From the NCBI GenBank assembly GCA_027482245.1, contig JAIXWG010000009.1:1-64000 (forward strand): a stretch of 64,000 nt of DNA. The letters run 5' to 3'. Made by a program: the position numbers and the translations under genes. Positions within the stretch are counted from its first letter, which is position 1. Each line of letters starts with the position of its first letter. Below are positions 28,498-37,696 of this stretch, piece by piece. Source of the stretch: Acetobacteraceae bacterium. Lineage in GTDB: Bacteria > Pseudomonadota > Alphaproteobacteria > Acetobacterales > Acetobacteraceae. The notes beneath the pieces are model-generated. The model had not been told where the DNA came from, searched no databases, and worked only from the letters and a program-made list of their open reading frames with translations.

Positions 28498-29228
28498 GTC
28501 TCTCCCCCATCCACCGCGATGGCCTGGCCGTTGATGGCGGCGCTGCCGGGCAGGCAGAGGGCGAGCGCCGCGGCCGCGACCTCCGCCGGCTGCACCAGGC
28601 GCTTCTGCGGGTTGTGCTTCGCGAGTTCGGCGCGGGCCTCGGCCTCGCCCCGGCCGGTCTTGGCGACGATGCGTGCCACGCTTTCCGCCACGATCGCGGT
28701 ATCAGTGAAGCCCGGGCAGACCGCGTTGACCGTCACGCCCTTGGCCGCGACCTCCTGCGCCAGCGCCCGCACCAGGCCGAGCAGCCCGTGCTTCGCGGCG
28801 GTATAGGCGGTGACATAGGGGTAGCCCTTCAGCGCCGCCGTGCTGGCGACCATCACGATGCGCCCCGCGCCCGCTTCCAGCATGGAAGGCAGCACCGCCT
28901 GCGCCGCCGCGACCGCGCCCAGGACGTTCACGCGCCACATCCGGTCGAACAGCGCCGCGTCCGATTTCAGGAAGGGCGCGCTTTCCGCGGCACCCGCGGC
29001 ATTCACGAGAATGTCGAAGCGGGGCAGGGCGGGCAGGGCGGTCACATCCGCCACCAGCAGCCCCGCCGCATCGCCGGCCTGGACCGCCGCCCGCAGCGGT
29101 GCCTCCCGCCGCCCGAGCACCGTCACCCGCGCCCCCGCGCGCTTCAGCGCTTGCGCGCAGGCGAGCCCGATGCCGGTGCCGCCGCCCGTGACCAGCGCTT
29201 CCCTGCCGAGGAGTGGCGACACTTCCAT
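28494..29228 (-). CDS. Short-chain dehydrogenase/reductase
   Basis: A 244-residue SDR, first gene of the operon. NAD(P) loop TGGGTGIG near residue 16, NAAG motif (LVNAAGAAE), catalytic Ser in MVASTAALKG and YxxxK in AYTAAKHG. The C-terminal half carries the substrate lid. It probably oxidises a 3-hydroxyacyl-CoA or reduces a ring ketone in the 2-aminobenzoyl-CoA pathway. GGAGG lies four bases before ATG 29228. Its promoter must lie in the 118 bases shared with the divergent monooxygenase fusion. Confidence 0.9.
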   Translation of the reverse strand: MEVSPLLGREALVTGGGTGIGLACAQALKRAGARVTVLGRREAPLRAAVQAGDAAGLLVADVTALPALPRFDILVNAAGAAESAPFLKSDAALFDRMWRVNVLGAVAAAQAVLPSMLEAGAGRIVMVASTAALKGYPYVTAYTAAKHGLLGLVRALAQEVAAKGVTVNAVCPGFTDTAIVAESVARIVAKTGRGEAEARAELAKHNPQKRLVQPAEVAAAALALCLPGSAAINGQAIAVDGGET

Positions 29229-29242
29229 CCGACCTCCGATGC

Positions 29243-29254
29243 TTGAAGCCTAAA
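29243..29254. promoter_or_regulatory. Candidate MarR operator, proximal to SDR operon
   Basis: TTGAAGCCTAAA, an imperfect dyad, recurs exactly at 29305-29316. It lies 15 bases upstream of the SDR ATG, a position that would block transcription of the leftward operon. Confidence 0.55.
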
Positions 29255-29289
29255 ACATCATCCGGCGGCGGCGCAACCTTGCAATCCGG

Positions 29290-29322
29290 TTGCTGCGCCA
29301 ATCTTTGAAGCCTAAACTATCG
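29290..29322 (+). promoter_or_regulatory. Predicted abmA promoter with overlapping MarR operator
   Basis: TTGCTG (29290-29295), 17 bases, and TAAACT (29313-29318) give a sigma-70-like promoter. The TTGAAGCCTAAA repeat (29305-29316) overlaps the -10 region, so a bound repressor would occlude it. The extended block 29304-29322 matches the site before livK at 16 of 19 positions. Confidence 0.55.
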
Positions 29323-29346
29323 GGCATCAGGGGCGGAGGTGCATCC

Positions 29347-31683
29347 ATGCGCATCGCGGTGATCGGCGGCGGCCCGGCGGGCCTCTATTTCTCCATCCTG
29401 ATGAAGCGGGACTTCCCGCAGGCGCGCATCACGGTGGTGGAGCGCAACCGGCCGGACGATACCTTCGGCTTCGGTGTCGTCTTCAGCGACGCGACGTTGG
29501 ACACCTTCCAGGCCGCGGACGAACCGAGCTACCGCGCCATCACGGGAAGCTTCGCCTATTGGGACGACATCGCCATTGTCGCCAAGGGGCAGGAGCACCG
29601 CATCGGCGGCAACGGCTTCTGCGGCTGCTCGCGCCGCACCCTGCTGATGCTGCTCTCCGACCGCGCGCGGTCGCTGGGCGTGGAACTGGAATACCGGCGG
29701 GAGGCCTCGCCCGAGGATTTCCCCGATGCCGACCTGATCGTTGCTGCGGACGGCATCAACTCTCCGATCCGCGAGCGTTTCCGCGGCCATTTTGCGCCGG
29801 AGGTCGATCTTCGCCCCAACCGCTTCGCGTGGATGGGCAGCACCCGCCCCTTCGACGCCTTCACCTTCTTCTTCAAGGAACGGCCCGAGGGCATCTTCAT
29901 CGCCCATTGCTACCAGTATGAGGCGGGCGCCAGCACCTGGGTGCTCGAGACCGATCCCGAGACATTCGCGAAAGCCGGCCTGGACCGGATGAGCGAGGCG
30001 GAGTCGGCGGCCTATCTGGAGGACGTCTTCGCCGAGGAACTGCAGGGCCATCGCCTCATCACCAACCGGTCGATGTGGCGGCAATTCCCGACCATCACCT
30101 GTGGCCGCTGGGTGAAGGACAACATGGTGCTGCTGGGCGATGCCAAGGCCAGTGCGCATTTCTCCATCGGCTCCGGCACCAAGCTCGCCATGGAAGACGC
30201 GATCGGGCTGCACAAGGCCTTCCTGAAGGGCGGCGACGTCACGACCTGCCTCCACCGCTACGAGACCGACCGGCGCGAGGATGTCGAGAAGACCCAGCAC
30301 GCCGCCGGCGTGTCGCTCGTGTGGTTCGAGCATGTGAAGAGGTTCTGGGGGTTCTCGCCGACGCGCTTCGCTTTCGGCGTGATGACGCGGTCCAAGGCCA
30401 TCACGTGGGACAACCTCGCGCTGCGCGCGCCCGACTTCGTGGCGGCAACGCAGCGCGCGGTGGCGGAGGAAGCCCGGGCCGCGGGCCTGTCCGCCGATCC
30501 GCGCAAGCCGCCGATGTTCCAGCCCTTCGCGCTGCGGGACATGAAGCTCGCGAACCGCGTCGTCGTCTCGCCCATGTGCATGTACTCGGCGGAGCACGGC
30601 GTGCCCGGCGACTTCCACGTCGCGCATTACGGCGCCCGCGCCATGGGCGGCGCGGGGCTGGTCTTCACGGAGATGACCTGCGTCAGCCCGACCGCCCGCA
30701 TCACCCCGGGCTGCGCGGGCCTCTGGAACGATGAGCAGCAGGCCGCCTGGACTCGGATCGTGACGCTGGCCCATGCGACGTCGGAGGCGAAGTTCTGCCT
30801 CCAGCTCGGCCATGCCGGGCGGAAGGGAGCGACGCGGCTGATGTGGGAGCGGATGGACAAGCCGCTGAAGGAAGGCGCCTGGCCCATCCTCTCCGCCAGC
30901 GCGATCCCCTACTACCCCGAGAGCCAGGTGCCGCGCGCGATGACGCGCGTTGACATGGACCAGGTGAAGGCGGATTTCGTCGCCGCCACGCAGCGCGCCA
31001 TCGCCTGCGGCTTCGACATGCTGGAACTGCACTGCGCGCACGGCTACCTGCTCGCCAGCTTCCTCTCGCCGCTGACCAACCGTCGCGACGACGACTACGG
31101 CGGCAGCATCGAGAACCGCCTGCGCTATCCGCTGGAGGTCTTCGCCGCCATGCGCGCCGTCTGGCCGGCGGAAAAGCCGATGTCGGTCCGCATCTCCGCG
31201 ACCGATTGGGCGGAAGGCGGGCTGACGGACGAGGATTGCCTGGCGATCGCCCGCGCCTTCGCCGCAGCCGGCGCGGATCTAATGGATGTCTCCACTGGCC
31301 AGACGGTGGCCGATGCCAGCCCGACCTATGGCCGCATGTTCCAGCTGCCCTGGTCCGACATGATCCGGAATGAGGGGGGCATTGCCACCATGTGCGTCGG
31401 CAACATCACCAGCGCCGACCAGGTGAACACCATCGTCGCGGCCAGTCGCGCCGACCTGGTGGCGCTGGCGCGGCCGCATCTGACGAACCCATCCTTCACC
31501 CTGCACGCGGCGGCCCAGTATGGCGTGAAGGACATCGCCTGCCCGCCGCAATACCTCTGGGGGAAGGATGCGCTGCTGCGCAATACGGCGAAGGACCAGG
31601 CGGAACTGCGGGACCTGAAGCTGAAGGCCCGCCCGCGGAGCCACAAGCCGGAGCCGAAGGCCCTGCCGCGGGCGGCGGAGTAG
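29347..31683 (+). CDS. abmA: 2-aminobenzoyl-CoA monooxygenase/reductase or salicylyl-CoA hydroxylase fusion
   Basis: A 778-residue two-domain flavoprotein. Residues 1 to about 370 are a class A FAD monooxygenase ([16 protein letters not shown] dinucleotide loop; [23 protein letters not shown] near 260-283). From about 390 an old-yellow-enzyme domain follows ([53 protein letters not shown]). This fusion is known from aerobic CoA-dependent anthranilate metabolism, where it hydroxylates and reduces the ring of 2-aminobenzoyl-CoA; close homologues act as salicylyl-CoA 5-hydroxylase. ATG 29347 follows GGAGGTGC. The divergent CoA ligase and beta-oxidation genes fit. Which substrate applies is unresolved. 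Confidence 0.88.
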   Translation: MRIAVIGGGPAGLYFSILMKRDFPQARITVVERNRPDDTFGFGVVFSDATLDTFQAADEPSYRAITGSFAYWDDIAIVAKGQEHRIGGNGFCGCSRRTLLMLLSDRARSLGVELEYRREASPEDFPDADLIVAADGINSPIRERFRGHFAPEVDLRPNRFAWMGSTRPFDAFTFFFKERPEGIFIAHCYQYEAGASTWVLETDPETFAKAGLDRMSEAESAAYLEDVFAEELQGHRLITNRSMWRQFPTITCGRWVKDNMVLLGDAKASAHFSIGSGTKLAMEDAIGLHKAFLKGGDVTTCLHRYETDRREDVEKTQHAAGVSLVWFEHVKRFWGFSPTRFAFGVMTRSKAITWDNLALRAPDFVAATQRAVAEEARAAGLSADPRKPPMFQPFALRDMKLANRVVVSPMCMYSAEHGVPGDFHVAHYGARAMGGAGLVFTEMTCVSPTARITPGCAGLWNDEQQAAWTRIVTLAHATSEAKFCLQLGHAGRKGATRLMWERMDKPLKEGAWPILSASAIPYYPESQVPRAMTRVDMDQVKADFVAATQRAIACGFDMLELHCAHGYLLASFLSPLTNRRDDDYGGSIENRLRYPLEVFAAMRAVWPAEKPMSVRISATDWAEGGLTDEDCLAIARAFAAAGADLMDVSTGQTVADASPTYGRMFQLPWSDMIRNEGGIATMCVGNITSADQVNTIVAASRADLVALARPHLTNPSFTLHAAAQYGVKDIACPPQYLWGKDALLRNTAKDQAELRDLKLKARPRSHKPEPKALPRAAE

Positions 31684-31708
31684 TCTCCGCCGCCCGCCGG
31701 CACCGGGG

Positions 31709-32047
31709 TCAGCCGCGCGGGGCGCTCAGCGGGACCAGCACGTAGTCGGTGTTCTCGCCATTGCTGATGGATTCCGCTGCCACGCCCGGGGCCTGGTGCT
31801 GCGCGTAGTTGTCATCGAGGTAGGTCACCGCCACCTCATGGCCCGGCATCTGCGTCGTCACCACGCGGCCGCCGCCGACGATGTTGCCCTGGTAACCCGG
31901 CGCATAGGCGTACTCCGTGTTCTCGCCCGTGCTGGTGGAGCGGGGATAGGACGGGGCGTCGGCGGCCTGCGCGGTGGCGGCGCCGAAGGCCAGGCCCGTG
32001 CCCAGCAGGGCGGCGGCCAGGGTCAGCTTGGAGAAGGTGGTGGTCAT
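31709..32047 (-). CDS. Small secreted protein with GENTxY repeats
   Basis: A 112-residue exported protein with a signal peptide cleaved near AQA-AD (about residue 28). The mature part has two copies of a short motif, STGENTEYAYAPG and SNGENTDYVLVPL, about 55 residues apart, flanking a Val/Thr-rich stretch. Size, polarity and repeats suggest a small periplasmic or surface protein. It is divergent from a LysR regulator, which may control it. I do not recognise the family. Confidence 0.65.
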   Translation of the reverse strand: MTTTFSKLTLAAALLGTGLAFGAATAQAADAPSYPRSTSTGENTEYAYAPGYQGNIVGGGRVVTTQMPGHEVAVTYLDDNYAQHQAPGVAAESISNGENTDYVLVPLSAPRG

Positions 32048-32200
32048 GGTCGTTGGCTTTCTTCTTGGTCAGGGGTGGCGACCCGATGTCGCCGTCCGTG
32101 GCCAGAACTTGCCCCCGGGCCGGTCATTGCGGGATTGGCGATTGTTCTTCGACCGGTATGCGCAAATGCATGCCCTCAAATTGTATCATGCGGTAACGGC

Positions 32201-33091
32201 ATGACGCACAGCCTGGACTGGAGCCTGCTCCAGGCCTTCGTCGCGGTGATGCGCAGCGGCAGCCTCTCCGCCGCCGCCCATACGCTGCACCTGACCCAGC
32301 CCACCGTCGGCCGCCAGATCAGGACGCTCGAGGAGCAGGTGGGGGAGGCGCTGTTCGACCGCACACCGCAGGGGCTGCGCCCGACCGGCCGCGCCATGGC
32401 GCTGATGGAGCATGCCGAGCACCTGGAGCAGGCGGCGCAGGTGCTGTCAGCCTCCATCACCGGCAAGCCCGAAAGCCCCACCGGCACGGTCCGCATCACG
32501 ACGACGGAGGTCTTCGGCATCGAACGCCTGCCCGCGCTGATGCAGCCCTTCCTGCTGACCCATCCCGGCATCACGATCGAGGTCTCGATCGGCATGCAGG
32601 TGGAGAACCTGCTGCGGCGTGACGCCGACATCGCCATCCGCTTCTCCCGCCCCGATCAGCCGGAGCTGATCGCGCGGCAGATCGGCACGGTGGAACTCGG
32701 CTTCTTCGCGTCGGAGGCCTATGTGGCGCGGCATGGCGAACCGGCCGGGCTCGACCGGCTGGCGGGCCATGTCTGGGTGGGGTTCGACCGCGATTCCTTC
32801 GGCGCCCGCGCGGCGGAACGCCTGAAGCTCGACGTCACCGCGACGCGCTTCGCCTTCAAGACCGACAGCATGCTGGCGCAGCGCCATGCCATCGTGCAGG
32901 GGCTGGGCGTCGGCGTGCTGGAAACGCGCGCCGCGGGCCGGGTGCCCGGCTTGCGGCGGCTGCTCGCGGCCGAATTCGCGCCACGGTCACCGGTGTGGCT
33001 GGTGGCGCATGCCGATGTGCGGCAGGGGCGGCGCTATCGCGCCGTCTTCGATCATTTGGCGGGGGTGCTGCCCGCCGAATTCAGGGACTGA
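32201..33091 (+). CDS. LysR-family transcriptional regulator
   Basis: A 296-residue LysR regulator: N-terminal helix-turn-helix (LLQAFVAVMRSGSLSAAAHTLHLTQPTVGRQIRTLEEQ, about 9-46), linker helix, then a two-lobed effector-binding domain (about 90-290). ATG 32201 is the first start matching the family; the frame open upstream overlaps the divergent gene. Likely targets are itself and the divergent secreted-protein gene. A dyad-rich AT-richer stretch (ATGCGCAAATGCAT near 32159-32172) in the 153-base gap is a plausible binding site. No link to the anthranilate genes is evident. Confidence 0.92.
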   Translation: MTHSLDWSLLQAFVAVMRSGSLSAAAHTLHLTQPTVGRQIRTLEEQVGEALFDRTPQGLRPTGRAMALMEHAEHLEQAAQVLSASITGKPESPTGTVRITTTEVFGIERLPALMQPFLLTHPGITIEVSIGMQVENLLRRDADIAIRFSRPDQPELIARQIGTVELGFFASEAYVARHGEPAGLDRLAGHVWVGFDRDSFGARAAERLKLDVTATRFAFKTDSMLAQRHAIVQGLGVGVLETRAAGRVPGLRRLLAAEFAPRSPVWLVAHADVRQGRRYRAVFDHLAGVLPAEFRD

Positions 33092-33212
33092 GCGTTGGTG
33101 GCCCGCGCCGGTCCGGCGACGGCTCCCTGATCGTCACCACCGTCCCGGCCCGCGGCTCTTCGACCGCTGGTGCCGGGGCGGCGCTGTGACGCGGGCCACC
33201 CCCCATGCCGAG

Positions 33213-33234
33213 GCCGCCAGCGCGTGCTGGCGGC
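33213..33234. terminator. Hairpin between convergent LysR and Bug genes
   Basis: GCCGCCAGC (33213-33221) pairs with GCTGGCGGC (33226-33234) around GCGT. An outer 11-base inverted repeat, GGTGGCCCGCG (33097-33107) with CGCGGGCCACC (33190-33200), also lies in the gap. No T tract, so termination is likely but unproven. Confidence 0.45.
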
Positions 33235-33242
33235 CCGGCGGC

Positions 33243-34205
33243 TCAGCTGTTGATCCAGGGCGCGCGGCGCCACAGGTCAGCATACTGGGTCTGGGTCGCG
33301 CGCATCCGCGCCTCCCACTGCGCGCCGGGCTCCAGCGTCGGCTCGATGAACTGCGCCTCGAAGCTGCGGCGCGTGGCCGGGTCGGCGGCGGCTTCCTGCA
33401 CGGCGTCGCGAAGGCGCTCCAGGATGCGGGACGGCGTGGAGACCGGCACCACCAGGCCGCGCTCCGAATACATCTCGAAGTCCAGGCCGAGGCTCTTGAA
33501 GGTCGGCGTCTCCGGCGCGAAGCGGCTGCGTTCCGCCCCGCCATGCGCGATGAAGCGCACGCCATCGGGGTTCGGCATCACCTCGCCGACCGAGACGCAG
33601 TTGGCCTGCACCTGGTTCGACATCAGCGCCGTGCGCTGGATCGGCGCGCCGGTGTAGTGGATCAGCGTGAAGCGCGCGCCCGTCAGGCGGGAAATCTGCG
33701 CCATCATCAGGTGGTCGTCGGTGCCGATGCCGGAGGTGGAGACGACGATCCCCTCGGGATCGGCCAGCGCGCGGCGCACCAGGTCCTGCAGGTCGCGGAT
33801 GGGGCTGTCGGCGCGGATGATCAGCCCCGTCGGGTCCGTCATGATGTTGCCGATGAAGCCGAAGCTGTCGAGGTTGTACTGCGCCCGGCGCTCCACCGGC
33901 ACCGTCACGAAGGACGGCATGTTGGTGAGGCCCAGCACCTGCCCATCCGGCCGCGACCGCGCGACATAGGTCAGCGCCACTTCGGAGGAGGCGCCAGGCT
34001 TGTTCACGACGGTGATCGGCTGGCCGAGCCGCGTTTCCAGGTGCCGCGCGAAGAGCCGCGCGACAATGTCGGTGCCGCCACCCGGCGCGAAGCCGACGAC
34101 GAGCTCGACGGGCCGGTCCGGCCGCCAGGGCTGGGCGAAGGCGGGGGCGGCGAGGGGGGCCGCGAGGAAGGCACCGAGGATGCTGCGACGGCCAAGCTGC
34201 GACAT
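33243..34205 (-). CDS. Bug-family (TTT) periplasmic substrate-binding protein
   Basis: A 320-residue Bug/TctC-family solute-binding protein. A twin-arginine-like N-terminus (GRRSILGAFLAAPLAAPAFAQ) precedes the mature start PWRPDRPVELVVGFAPGGGTDIVARLFA, which is typical. The TTT membrane subunits TctA/TctB are not nearby, as is usual for orphan Bug proteins. Ligands of the family are carboxylates, including aromatic acids, so it could serve the adjacent catabolic island. It lies downstream of livF, separated by 129 bases with an inverted repeat. Confidence 0.9.
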   Translation of the reverse strand: MSQLGRRSILGAFLAAPLAAPAFAQPWRPDRPVELVVGFAPGGGTDIVARLFARHLETRLGQPITVVNKPGASSEVALTYVARSRPDGQVLGLTNMPSFVTVPVERRAQYNLDSFGFIGNIMTDPTGLIIRADSPIRDLQDLVRRALADPEGIVVSTSGIGTDDHLMMAQISRLTGARFTLIHYTGAPIQRTALMSNQVQANCVSVGEVMPNPDGVRFIAHGGAERSRFAPETPTFKSLGLDFEMYSERGLVVPVSTPSRILERLRDAVQEAAADPATRRSFEAQFIEPTLEPGAQWEARMRATQTQYADLWRRAPWINS

Positions 34206-34315
34206 GATCGAACCTCCAGAACTCGTCTGGCGATCAAATGCATCTTCCTGGGCGGCGGTTCTATGGCATCGTTGCGCGGCGCCGTTGAAAGCTGTGAAGC
34301 CGCCGACTCAGCTCG

Positions 34316-34340
34316 CTGTAAAGCGGTAAAACCTTTACAG
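34316..34340. repeat. Inverted repeat at the livF stop
   Basis: CTGTAAAG (34316-34323) and CTTTACAG (34333-34340) flank nine bases and span the livF stop codon. It could be a weak terminator of the liv operon or an operator for the Bug gene downstream; no T tract is seen. Confidence 0.4.
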
Positions 34341-35051
34341 GTGCAGGTAGTTGTCCCGGACCTCCGGCGCCGCCGCCAGCTGCGCGCTGGTGCCGGTCCA
34401 GACCGTGCGGCCCTTCTCGATCACCACATGCCGGTCCGCGAGCCGCGTCACCGCGGCCAGGTTCTTGTCGATCAGCAGGATCGCCTGGCCCTCGGCCTTG
34501 AGCTGCGCCAGCACGTACCAGATCTCGGCCCGGATCAGCGGCGCCAGGCCCTCCGTCGCCTCATCCAGGATCAGCAGGCGCGGGTTCGTCATCAGCGCCC
34601 GGCCGATCGCGACCATCTGCTGCTCACCGCCCGAGAGCTTGGCGCCCGGATTGGTCCGGCGTTCGCGCAGGCGGGGGAAGAAGTCATACACCGCGGGCAG
34701 CGTCCAGCGCGGCGCGCCGGGGCCGCGATGGGCGGCGGTCGCCAGCAGGTTCTCCTCTACCGTCAGGGTCGGGAAGACCTGCCGCCCCTCCGGCACCAGC
34801 CCCAACCCCTGGCGCGCCACCTTATGCGCCGGCAGGCCCGCGACGGAGGCGCCATCCAGCGCGATCTCGCCACCCCAGATGCGCCCGCCGACCGAGGGCA
34901 GCAGGCCCATGATGGCGCGGATGGTCGTGGTCTTACCCATGCCGTTGCGGCCGAGCAGCGTCACCACCTCCCCGGCCCCGATCGCAAGGTCGATGCCGAA
35001 CAGGACCTGGCTGCCGCCGTAGCCGGCGGTGAGGCCCGCGAGACGGATCAT
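34335..35051 (-). CDS. livF: Branched-chain-type ABC transporter ATPase LivF
   Basis: A 238-residue ABC ATPase of the LivF subfamily. Walker A GRNGMGKTTTIRAIMG (about 35), LSGGEQQMVAIGRALM signature, Walker B RLLILDEATEGLAP. The MGKTT form in Walker A and VPEGRQVFPTLTVEENL Q-loop region separate LivF from LivG. It is the last gene of the livKHMGF operon and overlaps livG by four bases. It powers uptake of an amino acid or, given the context, an aromatic acid. Confidence 0.93.
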   Translation of the reverse strand: MIRLAGLTAGYGGSQVLFGIDLAIGAGEVVTLLGRNGMGKTTTIRAIMGLLPSVGGRIWGGEIALDGASVAGLPAHKVARQGLGLVPEGRQVFPTLTVEENLLATAAHRGPGAPRWTLPAVYDFFPRLRERRTNPGAKLSGGEQQMVAIGRALMTNPRLLILDEATEGLAPLIRAEIWYVLAQLKAEGQAILLIDKNLAAVTRLADRHVVIEKGRTVWTGTSAQLAAAPEVRDNYLHL

Positions 35052-35818
35052 GGAACGTCGTCCAGGGTCATCTCGTCCTCGCCGAGATAGGCGCGCTTGA
35101 CCTCGGGATTGGCGCGGATCGCCTCGGTCGGGCCCGTGGCGATGACGCGGCCGTAGACCAGCACGGAAATACGGTCGGCCAGCGCGAAGACCGCCTGCAT
35201 GTCGTGCTCCACCAGCACGATGGTGTAGCGGCCGCGGAGGCTGCGCAGGATGCCGATCAGCCGCTCCGTCTCCTCCGGCCCCGCCCCGGCCAGCGGTTCG
35301 TCCAGCAGCAGCAGGCGCGGTTCGGTGGCGAGCGCGATGGCGAGTTCGAGCTGCCGCTTCTCCCCATGGCTCATCTCGCCCGCCGGCACCCGGGCGCGCC
35401 CCGCCAGGCCGACGGCATCGAGCGCCGCCATCGCCGCCTGGTTCAGCCGCGCCTCCGTCGCCGCCGGGCGTAAGAAGCGGAAGGAGGAACCGTCGCCGGC
35501 CTGCACGGCCAGCGCCGTGTTCTCCAGCGCCGTGAAGGCGGGGATGACGGAGGTGATCTGGAAACTGCGCGCGAGGCCGAGCCGGGCACGGCGATGCAGC
35601 GGCAGCGCGGTGATGTCCCGCCCGCCGAAGAAGACCTGGCCGGCATCCACGGGCAGCACGCCGCTGATCTCATTGATCAGGGTCGTCTTGCCCGCGCCGT
35701 TGGGCCCGATGATCGCGTGGATCTCCCCCGGCGTGACGTCGAGCGAGACGTCATCGGTGACTGCCAGCCCGCCGAAGCGCTTCTTCAGGCCGCGGAGGGA
35801 GAGCAACGCCTCAGCCAC
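35048..35818 (-). CDS. livG: Branched-chain-type ABC transporter ATPase LivG
   Basis: A 256-residue LivG-type ABC ATPase: Walker A GPNGAGKTTLINEISGVL, signature MSHGEKRQLELAIALA (SHGE variant usual in LivG), Walker B RLLLLDEPLAGAGPEE, H-loop VEHDM. It pairs with LivF on the cytoplasmic face of LivH/LivM. Overlaps: livM stop by eight bases and livF start by four, so translation is coupled. Confidence 0.93.
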   Translation of the reverse strand: MAEALLSLRGLKKRFGGLAVTDDVSLDVTPGEIHAIIGPNGAGKTTLINEISGVLPVDAGQVFFGGRDITALPLHRRARLGLARSFQITSVIPAFTALENTALAVQAGDGSSFRFLRPAATEARLNQAAMAALDAVGLAGRARVPAGEMSHGEKRQLELAIALATEPRLLLLDEPLAGAGPEETERLIGILRSLRGRYTIVLVEHDMQAVFALADRISVLVYGRVIATGPTEAIRANPEVKRAYLGEDEMTLDDVP

Positions 35819-36758
35819 GGCGCACCCCCTTCGCGATCTGCGCGGGAATGCCGGACAGGCCGCCCGGCAGGAACAGCACGGCCAGGATCAGCAGGACGCC
35901 GAAGAGGATGCGCCAATGCTCCCATTGGTGGGACAGCCACTCCTCCAGCAGCACGAAGCCGAGCGCGCCGAGCAGCGCGCCATGCAGCCCGGACAACCCG
36001 CCGAGAATAACCATGAACAGCAATTCGCCGGAGCGCTGCCAGGAGATGTAGGCGGGCGCGACGAACTCCGCCGCATTGGCGAAGAGGAACCCCGCCGCGC
36101 CACCGATCGCGCCCGCGATCACATAGGCCGTGAGCCGATAGGGATAGGGATCGAAGCCCAGCGCCTGCGCGCGCATCGGGTTGCCCTTCACCGCCCGCAT
36201 CACGCGGCCGAAGCGTGATGCCATCAGCATGCGGCAGAGCAGCCAGGCGAGCGTCAGCGCGCCGAGGCAGACGTAGTGGAAGGCGAGCTTGTTCTCCAGC
36301 AGCCGCCCGCCCGCGACGATGTTGCGCGCATAGAGCGTGTAGCCGTCATCGCCGCCGTATCCCGCCAGCGAGGTCGCGGTGAAGAAGGCCATCTGCCCGA
36401 AGGCCAGCGTGATCATGATGAAGTGGACGCCGCTGGTGCGCACCGCGACCGCGCCCGTCACCAGCGCGAAGCCCGCTGCCGCCAGGATGGCGACGGGCAG
36501 CACCACATGGGCCTCCACGATGCGCGCATCGTCGAGGATGACGACAGCATAGGCCCCGAAGCCCATCATCGCCGCATGGCCCATTGAGACGAGGCCAGCG
36601 CCGCCGACGAGGAGCGAGAGCGAGACGGCGGCCATCGCCAGGATCATGGCGCGGGCCATCAGCGTCAGCAGATAGCCCTCGCCGAAGCCCGCGAAGGGCG
36701 CCACTGCCAGCGCGCCCAGCAGCAGCAGCGCCGGCAACTCCGACCGCAGCTGCCGCAT
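35811..36758 (-). CDS. livM: Branched-chain-type ABC permease LivM
   Basis: A 315-residue permease with about nine hydrophobic segments. Family block LLVGGAGLVSMGHAAMMGFGAYA and the cytoplasmic coupling segment MASRFGRVMRAVKGNPMRAQALGFDP are clear. ATG 36758 shares a base with the livH stop (TGATG). The frame open upstream to 37208 overlaps livH and is rejected. With LivH it forms the membrane channel. Confidence 0.93.
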   Translation of the reverse strand: MRQLRSELPALLLLGALAVAPFAGFGEGYLLTLMARAMILAMAAVSLSLLVGGAGLVSMGHAAMMGFGAYAVVILDDARIVEAHVVLPVAILAAAGFALVTGAVAVRTSGVHFIMITLAFGQMAFFTATSLAGYGGDDGYTLYARNIVAGGRLLENKLAFHYVCLGALTLAWLLCRMLMASRFGRVMRAVKGNPMRAQALGFDPYPYRLTAYVIAGAIGGAAGFLFANAAEFVAPAYISWQRSGELLFMVILGGLSGLHGALLGALGFVLLEEWLSHQWEHWRILFGVLLILAVLFLPGGLSGIPAQIAKGVRRG

Positions 36759-37681
36759 CAGGAAGCCCGCACCGGAAACAGCCCCGCGGGCCGGAAGGCC
36801 AGGATCGCCGCCATGGCGATATAGATCAGCATGGAGGAGAGCGCCGCGCCGACCTGCCGCGCCTCTGACGGCGACAGGAACAGCCGCATGAGGTCCGGCA
36901 TCATGGACCGCCCCAGCGTCTCCACCAGCCCGACCAGCAGCGCGGCGAGGAAGGCGCCGCGGATGCTGCCGATGCCGCCGATGACGATGACGACGAAGGC
37001 GAGGATCAGCAGGTTGTCGCCCATCCCCGGCTCGACGGACAGGATCGGCGCCGCCAGCACCCCCGCGAAGCCCGCCAGCATGGCGCCGAAGCCGAACACC
37101 ACCATGAAGAGCCGGCGGATATCGACGCCGAGTGCGGCCACCATCGGTGCGTTGGTCGCGCCCGCCCGCACCAGCATGCCGACCTTCGTGCGCTCCACCA
37201 GCCACCACAGCAGCCCGGCGGTCGCGAGGCCCCCCGCGATGATGGCGAGCCGATAGGTGGGATAGAGCAGGCCGTCCATCACGCGGATGCCGCCGGTCAG
37301 CGCGTCCGGCAGCGGCACCTGCAGCGGCGCCGCGCCGAAGACCATCTTCACGCCCTGGTTCAGCACCAGGATCACGCCGAAGGTCGCCAGCACCTGCGCC
37401 ATGTGGTCGCGGTCATAGAGATGCCGGAAGACCAGGAATTCGAGCAGCAGCCCGAACAGCAGCGCGGCGGGCAGCGCCAGCAGCAGTGCCAGCCAGAAGC
37501 TGCCGGTCTGCGCGGCGAAGAAGGCGGCGAAATAGGCGCCGACCATGTACTGCACGCCATGCGCCAGGTTGATGAAATCCATCACCCCGAAGACCAGCGT
37601 CAGCCCCGCCGCGATGAGGAAGAGAAGGATGCCGAGCTGCAGGCCGTTCAGGCCCTGCACCAGCAGAAGCGTCGTGGACAT
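36758..37681 (-). CDS. livH: Branched-chain-type ABC permease LivH
   Basis: A 307-residue polytopic permease. GLTLVFGVMDFINLAHG near the N-terminus is the LivH hallmark. The coupling region VERTKVGMLVRAGATNAPMVAALGVDIRR is followed by the final membrane helices. It begins 15 bases after livK and overlaps livM at its stop. It forms the import channel with LivM. Confidence 0.94.
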   Translation of the reverse strand: MSTTLLLVQGLNGLQLGILLFLIAAGLTLVFGVMDFINLAHGVQYMVGAYFAAFFAAQTGSFWLALLLALPAALLFGLLLEFLVFRHLYDRDHMAQVLATFGVILVLNQGVKMVFGAAPLQVPLPDALTGGIRVMDGLLYPTYRLAIIAGGLATAGLLWWLVERTKVGMLVRAGATNAPMVAALGVDIRRLFMVVFGFGAMLAGFAGVLAAPILSVEPGMGDNLLILAFVVIVIGGIGSIRGAFLAALLVGLVETLGRSMMPDLMRLFLSPSEARQVGAALSSMLIYIAMAAILAFRPAGLFPVRAS

Positions 37682-37696
37682 CCTTCCCTCGATCCC

